From contig JAXGYA010000001.1 in NCBI GenBank assembly GCA_040772505.1, forward strand, positions 372,001 through 436,000: 64,000 nt of DNA. The letters are read 5' to 3'. Both the position numbers and the translations under genes were made by a program. The notes beneath the pieces are model-generated. The model saw nothing but the letters and a program-made list of their open reading frames with translations, was not told the DNA's origin and did no database searches. Below, piece by piece: positions 17,806 through 25,045 of the stretch (position 1 is its first letter; every line of letters starts with the position of its first letter). This stretch comes from Mariniphaga sp040772505. Its GTDB lineage: Bacteria; Bacteroidota; Bacteroidia; Bacteroidales; Prolixibacteraceae.

Positions 17806-18585
17806 ATGCAATTAATCATTAAAAAGAATTACGAAGAGATTGGCAAATGGACTGCAGATTATATTGCAGCAAAAATAAACGCCTTCAACCCAACAGCAGA
17901 AAAGCCTTTTGTGATTGGGCTTCCAACAGGCTCATCGCCAATCGGAACCTATCAGGAGTTGATAAAAAAGTATAAGGCAGGCGAAATTTCGTTCAAAAAT
18001 GTGGTCACTTTTAACATGGATGAGTATGTGGGACTTCCCAAAGATCATCCGCAAAGTTACTACTCGTTCATGCACAACAACTTTTTCAGGCACATTGACA
18101 TTCGCCCCGAAAACATAAATATTCCTGACGGAAATGCACCCGACATGGAAAAGGAGTGCCGGTCGTATGAAGAGAAAATTTCAAAACTTGGCGGCATCCG
18201 CCTGTTTTTGGGTGGAATGGGCGCCGACGGGCATATTGCCTTCAATGTCCCCGGTTCGTCGCTCAGTTCACGCACTCGCGTGGTTAATCTGAATTACGAC
18301 ACCATTATGGCAAACTCACGCTTTTTTGACAACGATATGGACAAAGTGCCAAAACAGTCGGTAACTGTTGGAGTTCAGACTGTTTTTGATGCTCACGAAG
18401 TGGTAATTCTTGTCAGTGGATACAAAAAAGCAAGGGCATTGCAGCAGGTTGTTGAAGGTGCAGTCAGCCACATGTGGACACTATCGGTGCTGCAGCTTCA
18501 TCCGCATGGAACCATTGTTTGTGATGATGAAGCAACAATGGAACTGAAAGTGGGCACAGTGAAATATTTCACCAAAAACAGATAG
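17806..18585 (+). CDS. nagB: Glucosamine-6-phosphate deaminase
   Basis: A 259-residue protein, colinear with E. coli NagB without gaps up to the active site, so numbering coincides. GLPTGSSPIGTY (phosphate loop), FNMDEYVGLP (aspartate 72), GADGHIAFN (aspartate 141, histidine 143), SSLSSRTR, ANSRFFDND and VEGAVSHMWTLS are all present. Residue 148, normally glutamate in FNEPGSS, is valine here (codon GTC). It converts glucosamine-6-phosphate to fructose-6-phosphate and ammonia in the cytosol. It is the last gene of the ROK operon. The substitution could lower activity or alter allostery; the family assignment itself is secure. Confidence 0.93.
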   Translation: MQLIIKKNYEEIGKWTADYIAAKINAFNPTAEKPFVIGLPTGSSPIGTYQELIKKYKAGEISFKNVVTFNMDEYVGLPKDHPQSYYSFMHNNFFRHIDIRPENINIPDGNAPDMEKECRSYEEKISKLGGIRLFLGGMGADGHIAFNVPGSSLSSRTRVVNLNYDTIMANSRFFDNDMDKVPKQSVTVGVQTVFDAHEVVILVSGYKKARALQQVVEGAVSHMWTLSVLQLHPHGTIVCDDEATMELKVGTVKYFTKNR

Positions 18586-18651
18586 AACGCCTTGATTTTT
18601 TCTCCGGGAATTCGGCAGACAGAGGACTGATACCTTTAGGGCAGGATTTTC

Positions 18652-19542
18652 TCAGCTGTGCTTTTTTAACGATAGTGCAGAGAGAAAGCCCTGCCTTCTG
18701 TATTTTCTGATGAAACGGCCTTCATCTTTGGTCACTATTCGTAAATCTCTGCGAAGGACAGAATTGCAATAACCTTTTGCTATGGAAAACAGCAAACTGA
18801 AATTTTTATTGATGTGGCATGCTTTGACGGCGGAAACAAAGCTGATGAACAGCCCATACCTCATGCGATAGTGTGCTTGCCCCATTCTTTGTCCATGCAC
18901 TTTTTTATAGTCTTTCCCCGTCGGTTTTTGAAGTTTTACATGTAATTCAGGCAGAACCTTAAGCTCAAAACCGTAATAAAAAGCCAAAAGCTCATCCACT
19001 GAATCCCAGCCGATCGATTTTCTCAAACCGCCAATTTTCTCAAAACATTCCCGGGAGTATGATTTTATTGCTCCGCGCACATGCTTTTTGTATGAAAACT
19101 CCAATGTCCATTCGCCGTTTTTCTGAACATTGATAATGCCCCCGGCTATTCCTATTTTGGAATTTTCCTGAAAGGAGGAAAGGATAACTTCAAAATAATT
19201 TTTGGGGAGAATGACATCAGCATCAAGCTTTGAGACAATGTTCCATCCGGGAACCAATTGTTCAAAGCCCTTATAAAAAGCGTGGATTATTTTTCCTCCC
19301 GGTTCATGTGAAGTTGATTGACTCCCGGAGTGAATCAGATGAATGAAAGCATGCTTTTGAGCAAATTTTTCCGCAATTTCTGCCGTCCTGTCCGTGGAGT
19401 TATCGTCAACCACAATGACCTGCAATGGCAAAACAGTTTGCTCTGAAATTGAGTTTAAAGTGTCTGCAATATACTTTTCTTCATTGTGCGCAGGAATGAC
19501 AATACTGTATTTTAACGAAACCTCCTTTTGCGTATTATGCAT
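18652..19542 (-). CDS. Family 2 glycosyltransferase
   Basis: A 296-residue GT-A fold enzyme. YSIVIPAHNEEKYI (residues 12-25) and the nucleotide-sugar site VVDDNSTDRT (aspartates 46 and 47) open the domain. The metal-binding DxD is KLDAD (aspartates 107 and 109). The later RGAIKSYSREC and GWDSVDE segments match GT2 donor and acceptor loops. No membrane segment was seen. It is probably a cytosolic or membrane-associated transferase for lipid, cell-wall or exopolysaccharide synthesis; donor and acceptor are unknown. It follows efp by 63 bp on the same strand and converges with nagB. Confidence 0.85.
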   Translation of the reverse strand: MHNTQKEVSLKYSIVIPAHNEEKYIADTLNSISEQTVLPLQVIVVDDNSTDRTAEIAEKFAQKHAFIHLIHSGSQSTSHEPGGKIIHAFYKGFEQLVPGWNIVSKLDADVILPKNYFEVILSSFQENSKIGIAGGIINVQKNGEWTLEFSYKKHVRGAIKSYSRECFEKIGGLRKSIGWDSVDELLAFYYGFELKVLPELHVKLQKPTGKDYKKVHGQRMGQAHYRMRYGLFISFVSAVKACHINKNFSLLFSIAKGYCNSVLRRDLRIVTKDEGRFIRKYRRQGFLSALSLKKHS

Positions 19543-19605
19543 AATTTTCAGATGTTACACCAAATTTATATGTTAAATAGTCCGGACATCTGTAATCTCT
19601 GAATA

Positions 19606-20175
19606 TTATTGTCTTACACGCTCGCTGTAGGATCGGTCGCGGGTGTCCACTTTAATCACTTCGCCTTGATTAATGAACATGGGAACCATAATTTCTGCTC
19701 CTGTTTCCAGGGTTGCAGGTTTCAGTGCGGTAGAGCTGGCTGTGTTCCCTTTTTCTCCTTCAATGGTGAAAGTAACTTCAAGCTCAACAAAGGCAGGCAT
19801 TTCAGCTGTGAGGGGAGTTTCTGTTTCTGAATGAAACTGAATCTCCACAAGTTGTCCCTCTTTCATCAAATCATTGTTTTCAATTAAGGTTTCCGGAATG
19901 GAAATTTGTTCAAAGGTTTCGGTATTCATAAAATTGAATCCCATATCATCTTTAAATAAATATTGATATTCCCTTCTTTCCACGCGGACTTCATCAACCT
20001 TAACGCCTGCAGTAAAAGTGTTTTCTATAACTCTGCCGGTTTTAACATTTTTTAGTTTTGTGCGGACGAAAGCCGGACCTTTACCGGGTTTAACATGAAG
20101 GAATTGAACGATACTGTAAATATCATCTTTGTACATGATGCACATACCATTTCTGAAATCTGCCGTTGTAGCCAT
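19606..20175 (-). CDS. efp: Translation elongation factor P
   Basis: A 189-residue three-domain protein of normal length. The N-terminal KOW-like domain carries HVKPGKGPAFVRTK with lysine 32 at the tip, the site modified in many bacteria. The middle OB domain shows QYLFKDDMGFNFMNTETFEQ. The C-terminal domain ends with GEVIKVDTRDRSYSER, the EF-P signature. It relieves ribosome stalling at polyproline stretches. No EpmA/EpmB or other modification genes are in the window. A -7 box at 20201-20208 precedes it by about 25 bp. Confidence 0.96.
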   Translation of the reverse strand: MATTADFRNGMCIMYKDDIYSIVQFLHVKPGKGPAFVRTKLKNVKTGRVIENTFTAGVKVDEVRVERREYQYLFKDDMGFNFMNTETFEQISIPETLIENNDLMKEGQLVEIQFHSETETPLTAEMPAFVELEVTFTIEGEKGNTASSTALKPATLETGAEIMVPMFINQGEVIKVDTRDRSYSERVRQ

Positions 20176-20200
20176 GAACTATTTATTTTTTTAAACATTG

Positions 20201-20208
20201 CAAAAATA
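20201..20208 (-). promoter_or_regulatory. Promoter -7 box for efp
   Basis: On the minus strand the sequence TATTTTTG fits TAnnTTTG. The predicted transcript start is near 20195, about 20 nt before the efp ATG. No -33 TTG at canonical spacing was seen. Confidence 0.45.
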
Positions 20209-20264
20209 AGCAAATCAATCAAATTTAAGGAAAATTTCATGGGTTTAAAGCCGGTGAAGCTTTT

Positions 20265-20999
20265 TTATTCTGCCTTTTGCACCTTGCCATCCACTATGTA
20301 GCTTTCGAGTTCGGCACGAAGTACTCCCAAGCGCATATCGAATTCAAGCAAAACAGGCAGTTTTGTTTTTTTGGAAATGAAGAATCTTATTCCGTCGGAA
20401 CGCTTTAACACCTTGCCTTTATCAACCGTTGGAACAAGTACAAAACAATCAATTTTCCCCAATCCTGTTTCAATAATCTGGTCGCCCAGATATTTCACAG
20501 AAACATTGTCAACTTTGTCAGCATGGAAGGTAGGAAATGTGGTGGCATAGTCAGGCTGCATATTTTCCAGTATGTGGTGATGAACAAAATAGAAGGAAAG
20601 GGACAGGATATCAATCAGATTTTCAGGTACTTTCCTCCCCCCTGATTTCTGGCTGTAAATTGAGTCATTCTCGTGGAAATAGAGCGTTTCGTTATACCAG
20701 CGATATTTTCCCTCTTTGATATTCCGGATGGATTTTAGTGGCAATCGTGTGGAAGCATCAACCGTTGATTCGTAAATATCATTCACGCCATAGAGTTTAT
20801 CAGTTAGTCCGGTTGTTCTGCCGACAAAATAATAGTGTATCGCTTTTTGATTGTTGAAAATTATGTCCGACACCTCCAGTCTGGCTTCACCCCCTTTGAT
20901 TATGCCAAATTTCAGATTATAAATAATGGTTTCCCTTCCTGCTTTTGATAGGAAGGGGAAGATTGTAAAAAACAAAATTATGGCACCTATTTTTTTCAT
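20265..20999 (-). CDS. DUF3108 domain exported protein
   Basis: A 244-residue protein with a signal peptide (residues 1-20, FPFLSKA). The mature part is a beta-rich DUF3108 domain: IYNLKFGIIKGGEARLEV near residue 26, AIHYYFVGRTTGL, NDIYESTVD and KYRWYNETLYF, each consistent with that family. The function is unknown; it is probably periplasmic or outer-membrane associated. Its ATG overlaps the tsaB stop codon by four bases (ATGA), showing translational coupling, and efp follows 89 bp downstream. Confidence 0.8.
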   Translation of the reverse strand: MKKIGAIILFFTIFPFLSKAGRETIIYNLKFGIIKGGEARLEVSDIIFNNQKAIHYYFVGRTTGLTDKLYGVNDIYESTVDASTRLPLKSIRNIKEGKYRWYNETLYFHENDSIYSQKSGGRKVPENLIDILSLSFYFVHHHILENMQPDYATTFPTFHADKVDNVSVKYLGDQIIETGLGKIDCFVLVPTVDKGKVLKRSDGIRFFISKKTKLPVLLEFDMRLGVLRAELESYIVDGKVQKAE

Positions 21000-21712
21000 A
21001 AAATAATTTTATTTTTTGGCACTGTTGCTATAAAGTCTTTTAAATAAAACGGTTCAAAGTATGCTATGTCTTCAAAATCGCTTGAATTGAATCTTTCTTC
21101 GGAAAGCTTAGTCATAAACCGTGCCGAAGTTTTTCGGGGCTCGCCGAAAATAGCGTTTGGGTGGCTTATGGCATCTTTGCATTTCTCTGCGCCATTTCCG
21201 AAAAACAGAACCGGATGGCGACTTAAATATCCGGCAAATGAATTTTTGTCAATAACTTTTGCAGAAACGGGTTCAATTTTTTCTCCCTTTGCATTGAAAA
21301 GCGCCGTATATACTTCCATGCGTCGGGCATCAATCATGGGGCAAAAAAGGGCATGTTCTGCATTTGCAAAACCGGGTAAATATTTCTCCTTGTTAAGCGC
21401 TGCAAATTTTCCCATTGCTTCGGGTGTCTCAATTGCAATCAGCGGAATGCCAAGGGGGTAGCATAATCCTTTTGCTACCGAAACACCAATGCGCAAACCG
21501 GTATATGAACCCGGTCCTTTACTGACTGCAACCGCATCCAGTCTTCCCGGCTGAAAATTAAACGCCCTGAAAATTTCATCAATAAAAACAGTGAGCAGCC
21601 GCGAATGGTCAAGCCCGCTGCTGCTTTTCCTTTCAAACAAGATTTCTCCGTCCCGTGCAAGATTTACCGAGCAAACTTCTGTAGCTGTTTCAATATTTAA
21701 AATGGTTGCCAT
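20996..21712 (-). CDS. tsaB: tRNA threonylcarbamoyladenosine biosynthesis protein TsaB
   Basis: The product is 238 residues from the ATG at 21712; a TTG nine bases earlier is unlikely. The ASKHA-fold start ILNIETATEVCSVNL and the hallmark KGPGSYTGLRIGVSVAKGL (near residue 66) identify TsaB. TsaB is the scaffold partner of TsaD in making the t6A37 modification of ANN-decoding tRNAs. TsaD, TsaC and TsaE are not in this window. It is the first gene of a minus-strand run with DUF3108, efp and a glycosyltransferase. Confidence 0.92.
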   Translation of the reverse strand: MATILNIETATEVCSVNLARDGEILFERKSSSGLDHSRLLTVFIDEIFRAFNFQPGRLDAVAVSKGPGSYTGLRIGVSVAKGLCYPLGIPLIAIETPEAMGKFAALNKEKYLPGFANAEHALFCPMIDARRMEVYTALFNAKGEKIEPVSAKVIDKNSFAGYLSRHPVLFFGNGAEKCKDAISHPNAIFGEPRKTSARFMTKLSEERFNSSDFEDIAYFEPFYLKDFIATVPKNKIIL

Positions 21713-22074
21713 TGTTGTCAATTTTTTTGTGTTGCAATCCGGGATGTTTCGTGAATAACTGCCTACCTTTAGGCAGGTGTAAATGCGTAAATTCGCAAAT
21801 TTTCCCTGTCATTCACTATCCACTATTCATTTTCCATTATCAATTATCCAAAGCGTGTCAAAAATACAATTTTTGTATGGGATAAAACTACCGGAAAATT
21901 CCAGCTGAAAATGGGCAAATTATCAAAAGTGAGAGTGCTGATTATGAAAGCATTGTATAATCAAATTAAAGCTTAACAGGCAATTGAATCAGAATTGATT
22001 AAAATCGGGAATCGGTAAAATGCTGCGAACAGCAAATAATGAATGCTGTCGGAGGACCTTTTTTTCTTTTCCTG
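21713..22074. other. Intergenic region with small repeats and a possible gene scrap
   Basis: It holds a hairpin CTGCCT-ACCTTT-AGGCAG region (21759-21776), octamer-like units AAATGCGT/AAATTCGC (from 21785), a period-7 array (21811-21845) and a 41-codon stretch without stop (21851-21976) ending in TAA. The last looks coding but matches nothing I recognise and has no start codon in place. No standard gene was found. Confidence 0.5.
21811..21845. repeat. Degenerate period-7 tandem array
   Basis: Five consecutive heptamers: ATTCACT, ATCCACT, ATTCATT, TTCCATT, ATCAATT. Units vary but the period is exactly seven. Confidence 0.6.
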
Positions 22075-22147
<73 letters not shown>

Positions 22148-22157
22148 TTTTCCGGCG

Positions 22158-22165
22158 CAAATGTA
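22158..22165 (-). promoter_or_regulatory. Promoter -7 box for tRNA-Lys
   Basis: The minus-strand sequence TACATTTG fits TAnnTTTG and ends about 10 nt before the tRNA 5' end. Arms TTTTCCGG (22149-22155 region) and CCGGAAA (22181-22187) flank it and might form the terminator of the GHL10 gene. Confidence 0.5.
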
Positions 22166-22194
22166 AAAAAATGTTAGAAAACCGGAAACGTTTT

Positions 22195-23709
22195 TTAAAG
22201 TTTTATTGAAACAGGAGGGCTCAGCCAGCTTTCGTTGCTCAGCCGGTCTAAAACGGAAACACGCACTTCATACTTTTTTCTCATAGGATTGATGCGGTCG
22301 AATTTGAATTTTTCATTTTCCCCATTCATTATGGCATGAATGAATTCCGGATTTTCAGGATTCAGCATTTCTTCTTTCGGATTCAAATAAATAATAAACT
22401 GGCGAGGTTTGTCGGGTTCATATTCTGTTTTTACCGTTTTCCATTTCACGGTTCTTCCGCTTTTCCTGAGTTTGACTATTGGCTGCGGCGGCTGACTGTC
22501 TATCCAGGGCATTGGCGGCACAAGCGCCGGAAATTTGTATAAATTCAGCATAAGGCTGTCCTGAAAACCTAATAAATCACGTTTAAAATGTTTACTGCTG
22601 TAAAATGCTGAGCCGCTGATTCCGGGAATACTCCTTATCAATCTGATTTGTCCGGGCATCTCACCTGGTTGACTCCATGCTGCTACATCCGAAGAGGAAT
22701 CAGTTTTATAAACGCCATGCCCGATATACATTCCGCGGCCATAGGTGTGCAGGCTCCACCAGTATGCCAGTTTTTTAAAGTCAGCCAGCGGGTGTCCGAT
22801 TTGCCAGTATAGTTGCGGAAGTGTGTAGTCTATCCACCCGTTTTTCTGCCATTTGATGATGTTGGCATAAAGGTCATCATAATTGGTAACGCCTGCGCGG
22901 GAATCGGAGCCGGCAGGGTCATCTTCAATATTGCGCCAGACGCCAAAAGGGCTGATTCCAAATTTCACCCAGGGCTTAACAGCCTTAATGGTGTCGTTGA
23001 GCATTTTTATGGTTATATCCACATTTTCGCGCCTCCAGTCAGCTTTATCCTGAAAGAAGAATCCCCTATTGTAGCGTGCAAATGAGGTTGTATCGGGAAA
23101 ATCTTCCTTTAAAGGGTAGGGGTAAAAGTAATCGTCGAAATGAATGGCATCCACATCATAGCGCGAAACAATATCCTTAACTACCCGGGCAACAAACTGT
23201 CGGGTTTGTGGTAGTCCAGGATCAAAATAGAGGCTGTTTCCATATTTCAATATCCATTCGGGATGGCGAAAGGCAATGTGGTTTCCTGCCAATGGCTGCG
23301 CATGGTTTAACGCCACGCGAAACGGATTGAGCCAGGCATGTAGCTCCATTCCCCGTTTGTGGCTTTCGTTAATCCAGAACTGCAACGGATCGTAAAATGG
23401 TTCGGGTGCCTGCCCGGCAACGCCAGTCAGATAGACCGACCACGGCTCAAGCGCTGAGGGGTAAAATGCATCGGATGTAGGGCGAATCTGAAGTATAATT
23501 GCATTCATCCCCAACCGGCGGTGCATGTCAAGAATATCAATTATTTCCTGCTGCTGCTCTGAAGTGGAAAGACCCGGCTTGGAAGGCCAGTCGATATTGG
23601 CAACTGTGGCTACCCAAACTGCACGGAATTCAAATTTTGGAGAAATTGTCTGACCGGAAACAAATAACCCGGTGAATAAAATGAATAATAAACTGATTAA
23701 AAACCTCAT
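22195..23709 (-). CDS. Glycoside-hydrolase-like 10 (GHL10/DUF187) exported protein
   Basis: A 504-residue protein with a signal peptide (residues 1-19, LFVSG). The start EFRAVWVATVANIDWPS and the TIM-barrel segments MNAIILQIRPTSDAFYPS, ELHAWLNPFRV, DAIHFDDYFYPYP and KFGISPFGVWRN are characteristic of GHL10 (DUF187). The aspartates in HFDDYFYP are candidate catalytic residues. A fibronectin-like C-terminal part follows (about residues 410-504). The family acts on bacterial envelope glycans; related proteins cleave denuded peptidoglycan. It is periplasmic or surface located. It stands alone, downstream of a long repeat-rich non-coding region. Confidence 0.85.
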   Translation of the reverse strand: MRFLISLLFILFTGLFVSGQTISPKFEFRAVWVATVANIDWPSKPGLSTSEQQQEIIDILDMHRRLGMNAIILQIRPTSDAFYPSALEPWSVYLTGVAGQAPEPFYDPLQFWINESHKRGMELHAWLNPFRVALNHAQPLAGNHIAFRHPEWILKYGNSLYFDPGLPQTRQFVARVVKDIVSRYDVDAIHFDDYFYPYPLKEDFPDTTSFARYNRGFFFQDKADWRRENVDITIKMLNDTIKAVKPWVKFGISPFGVWRNIEDDPAGSDSRAGVTNYDDLYANIIKWQKNGWIDYTLPQLYWQIGHPLADFKKLAYWWSLHTYGRGMYIGHGVYKTDSSSDVAAWSQPGEMPGQIRLIRSIPGISGSAFYSSKHFKRDLLGFQDSLMLNLYKFPALVPPMPWIDSQPPQPIVKLRKSGRTVKWKTVKTEYEPDKPRQFIIYLNPKEEMLNPENPEFIHAIMNGENEKFKFDRINPMRKKYEVRVSVLDRLSNESWLSPPVSIKL

Positions 23710-23877
23710 AATTTATCACATTGGATTTTATACACTAAATTAACACGGAAATTGTGAGATTTGAAAATAATCAGCGGTTGTTTTTAATTTCTATTGCAAT
23801 TTATTTACTTTAATCCATTGTCAATTTTCTTTATCATTCACTGTCAAATTGCCAACTCAGCGAGTTTTTCTTTTTGC

Positions 23878-23952
23878 CACAGTGTAGCACAGTGTTTTTC
23901 ACAGTGTAACTCAGTGAACTATCCCCGTGTAACACTGTGACCTATTCCTTTA
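23878..23952 (+). repeat. 75-bp direct repeat, copy 1
   Basis: It begins CACAGTGTAGCACAGTG and ends GACCTATTCCTTTA. The second copy, at 24627-24701, has equal length and few differences. The unit itself contains several CACAGTGTA-like subrepeats. Confidence 0.85.
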
Positions 23953-24147
23953 GCCATCAGCTTTCAGCTTTTAGAACAAGAAAATATACAAATATCCAAT
24001 AACGAACAACTATTGAGGTGAATTTATGCTATTTTTGAGCCTAAAAGGCTCATAATCATTAGCATAGAGCAACGTCCTATGTTTAAAATAACGGGCGTTT
24101 CCATTAAAGCCCTGAAGGGGCGAAAGATTCTCACGCCTTTTTAAGGT

Positions 24148-24190
24148 TCATCAGCGCTCGTCCCCCTTGGCGAAGGGGATTGATTTCAGG
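24148..24190 (-). repeat. Dispersed repeat block A (inverted copy)
   Basis: TCATCAGCGCTCGTCCCCC followed by TTGGCGAAGGGGATTG is the reverse complement of the blocks at 59981-60035 and 60287-60342. Confidence 0.8.
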
Positions 24191-24196
24191 CAGGTG

Positions 24197-24222
24197 CAAA
24201 TTCACGAATTTACGAATTCACG
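24197..24222 (+). repeat. Period-8 tandem array
   Basis: Three octamers, AATTCACG, AATTTACG and AATTCACG, preceded by AGGCAGGTGC. A related composite (AGGCAGGTGT plus AAAT-rich octamers) lies at 21771-21800, and GAATTTAC/GAATTCAC recurs at 60363-60378. Confidence 0.65.
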
Positions 24223-24443
24223 ATTAATTCAACATAACCTCATTACCTTATTGATAAACACTATTCATATTTTCACAGTTGAACCCCTTTGGGGTTCCCA
24301 GTGGAGATGGATGCGTTTTCCCCGGATTGCACCTACGGTTTATCCGGGGTTATTCATATTAAGCCCCTATGGGGCATGCTTTTGATGTGCGCAACCGGTG
24401 GGAAATAACCAATACCCAACAGCGTACTGCAAATATCGAAATT

Positions 24444-24478
24444 GTCAATTCTCAATTATCCATTTACAATCATCTCCC
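24444..24478 (+). repeat. Degenerate period-7 tandem array
   Basis: Units GTCAATT, CTCAATT, ATCCATT, TACAATC and ATCTCCC abut the inverted block B. The period is seven with loose conservation. Confidence 0.5.
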
Positions 24479-24549
24479 TAATCCTCCGGCTTCGTACCTC
24501 AGCCACCTCCTTTAAAAAAGGAGGACTCGCCCTGCTCTGTATCCTACTA
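24471..24549 (-). repeat. Dispersed repeat block B (inverted copy)
   Basis: CATCTCCCTAATCCTCCGGC through ACCTCCTTTAAAAAAGGAGG to CTGCTCTGTATCCTACTA is the reverse complement of 59821-59901. It contains the hairpin CCTCCTTT/AAAGGAGG. Confidence 0.8.
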
Positions 24550-24576
24550 TTATTTGTTTCCAACAGCGAACAGACA

Positions 24577-24604
24577 AACTGCCAACTTCCAACTGCCAAC
24601 TTTG
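24577..24604 (+). repeat. Period-7 tandem array
   Basis: Four heptamers: AACTGCC, AACTTCC, AACTGCC, AACTTTG. Confidence 0.6.
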
Positions 24605-24626
24605 TGGCCTTCTCTTTTTTTTTGCT

Positions 24627-24701
24627 CACAGTGTAGCACAATGTTTTACACAGTGTAACTCAGTGAACTATCCCCGTGTAACACTGTGACCTATTCTTTT
24701 A
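24627..24701 (+). repeat. 75-bp direct repeat, copy 2
   Basis: It matches 23878-23952 with a handful of substitutions (for example CACAATG for CACAGTG) and no length change. Confidence 0.85.
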
Positions 24702-24725
24702 ACCTTCAGTTAAAGAAGTTCAAAG

Positions 24726-24772
24726 TTTACTATTTACTGTTTACTGTTTACCGTTTACCGTTCACCGTTCAC
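24726..24772 (+). repeat. Period-7 tandem array
   Basis: About 6.7 heptamers: TTTACTA, TTTACTG twice, TTTACCG twice, TTCACCG, TTCAC. This is the clearest example in the window of stepwise unit drift. Confidence 0.75.
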
Positions 24773-24885
24773 TTCTCATCTCTCCCATCTCTCCTCTCCC
24801 TCAAAATTCCGCGCAAATAAAGATTAAGGATTTTACCAATAATTAAAAAATCCTGCAACTTTTTTTTTATTTTCTGCAACTATTG

Positions 24886-24893
24886 TATATTTG
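24886..24893 (+). promoter_or_regulatory. Promoter -7 box for metK
   Basis: TATATTTG fits TAnnTTTG. The predicted transcript start near 24899 coincides with the first base of the riboswitch, which supports both calls. No TTG at the -33 position was seen. Confidence 0.6.
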
Positions 24894-24897
24894 CCAT

Positions 24898-24958
24898 CGC
24901 TACGTGGAAAGATTTGTGATTGATTGCAACCACCGTGAAAAAATGCTAAAGCAATCGC
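24898..24958 (+). promoter_or_regulatory. SAM-II type riboswitch upstream of metK
   Basis: The order of conserved blocks matches the SAM-II (metA motif) aptamer. GTGG (24904-24907) pairs with CCAC (24930-24933). The loop holds GATTTG (24911-24916) and TTGCAACCAC (24924-24933). Then come GTGAAAAAA and GCTAAAG (24945-24951). A pseudoknot is available between GATTG (24918-24922) and CAATC (24952-24956). SAM-II is known from Alphaproteobacteria and Bacteroidota before methionine and SAM genes. About 87 nt separate the aptamer from the metK ATG, so the switching mechanism (translation or termination) is unclear; a TTTTTTC run follows at once. Confidence 0.8.
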
Positions 24959-25045
24959 TTTTTTCATTCTTTTCAATCTCATACATCCCGCAGCCTTTGA
25001 AGTTTTTTAAACTGCTGAACAGTTTTCGGCAAAAAGAATTTTATT

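Larger units (their letters stand above)
23710..24885. repeat. Non-coding mosaic of short repeats upstream of metK
   Basis: No gene is supported over 1.2 kb. Small hairpins include GAGCC-TAAAA-GGCTC (24037-24051), GAACCCC-TTT-GGGGTTC (24281-24297), CCCCGGAT/ATCCGGGG (24320-24349) and GCCCC-TAT-GGGGC (24363-24375). There is also a 75-bp direct repeat, period-7 and period-8 arrays, and two blocks shared in inverted orientation with 59.8-60.4 kb. Longest open frames here are low complexity and lack plausible starts. Confidence 0.75.

Noticed and set aside
24167..24636. Open frames of 60-72 residues in the repeat mosaic
   Set aside because: They are made of dispersed repeats and tandem heptamers, on both strands, without conserved protein character.
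23878..24772. Possible CRISPR array
   Set aside because: Only two 75-bp copies and drifting heptamers are present. There is no regular repeat-spacer structure and no cas gene.
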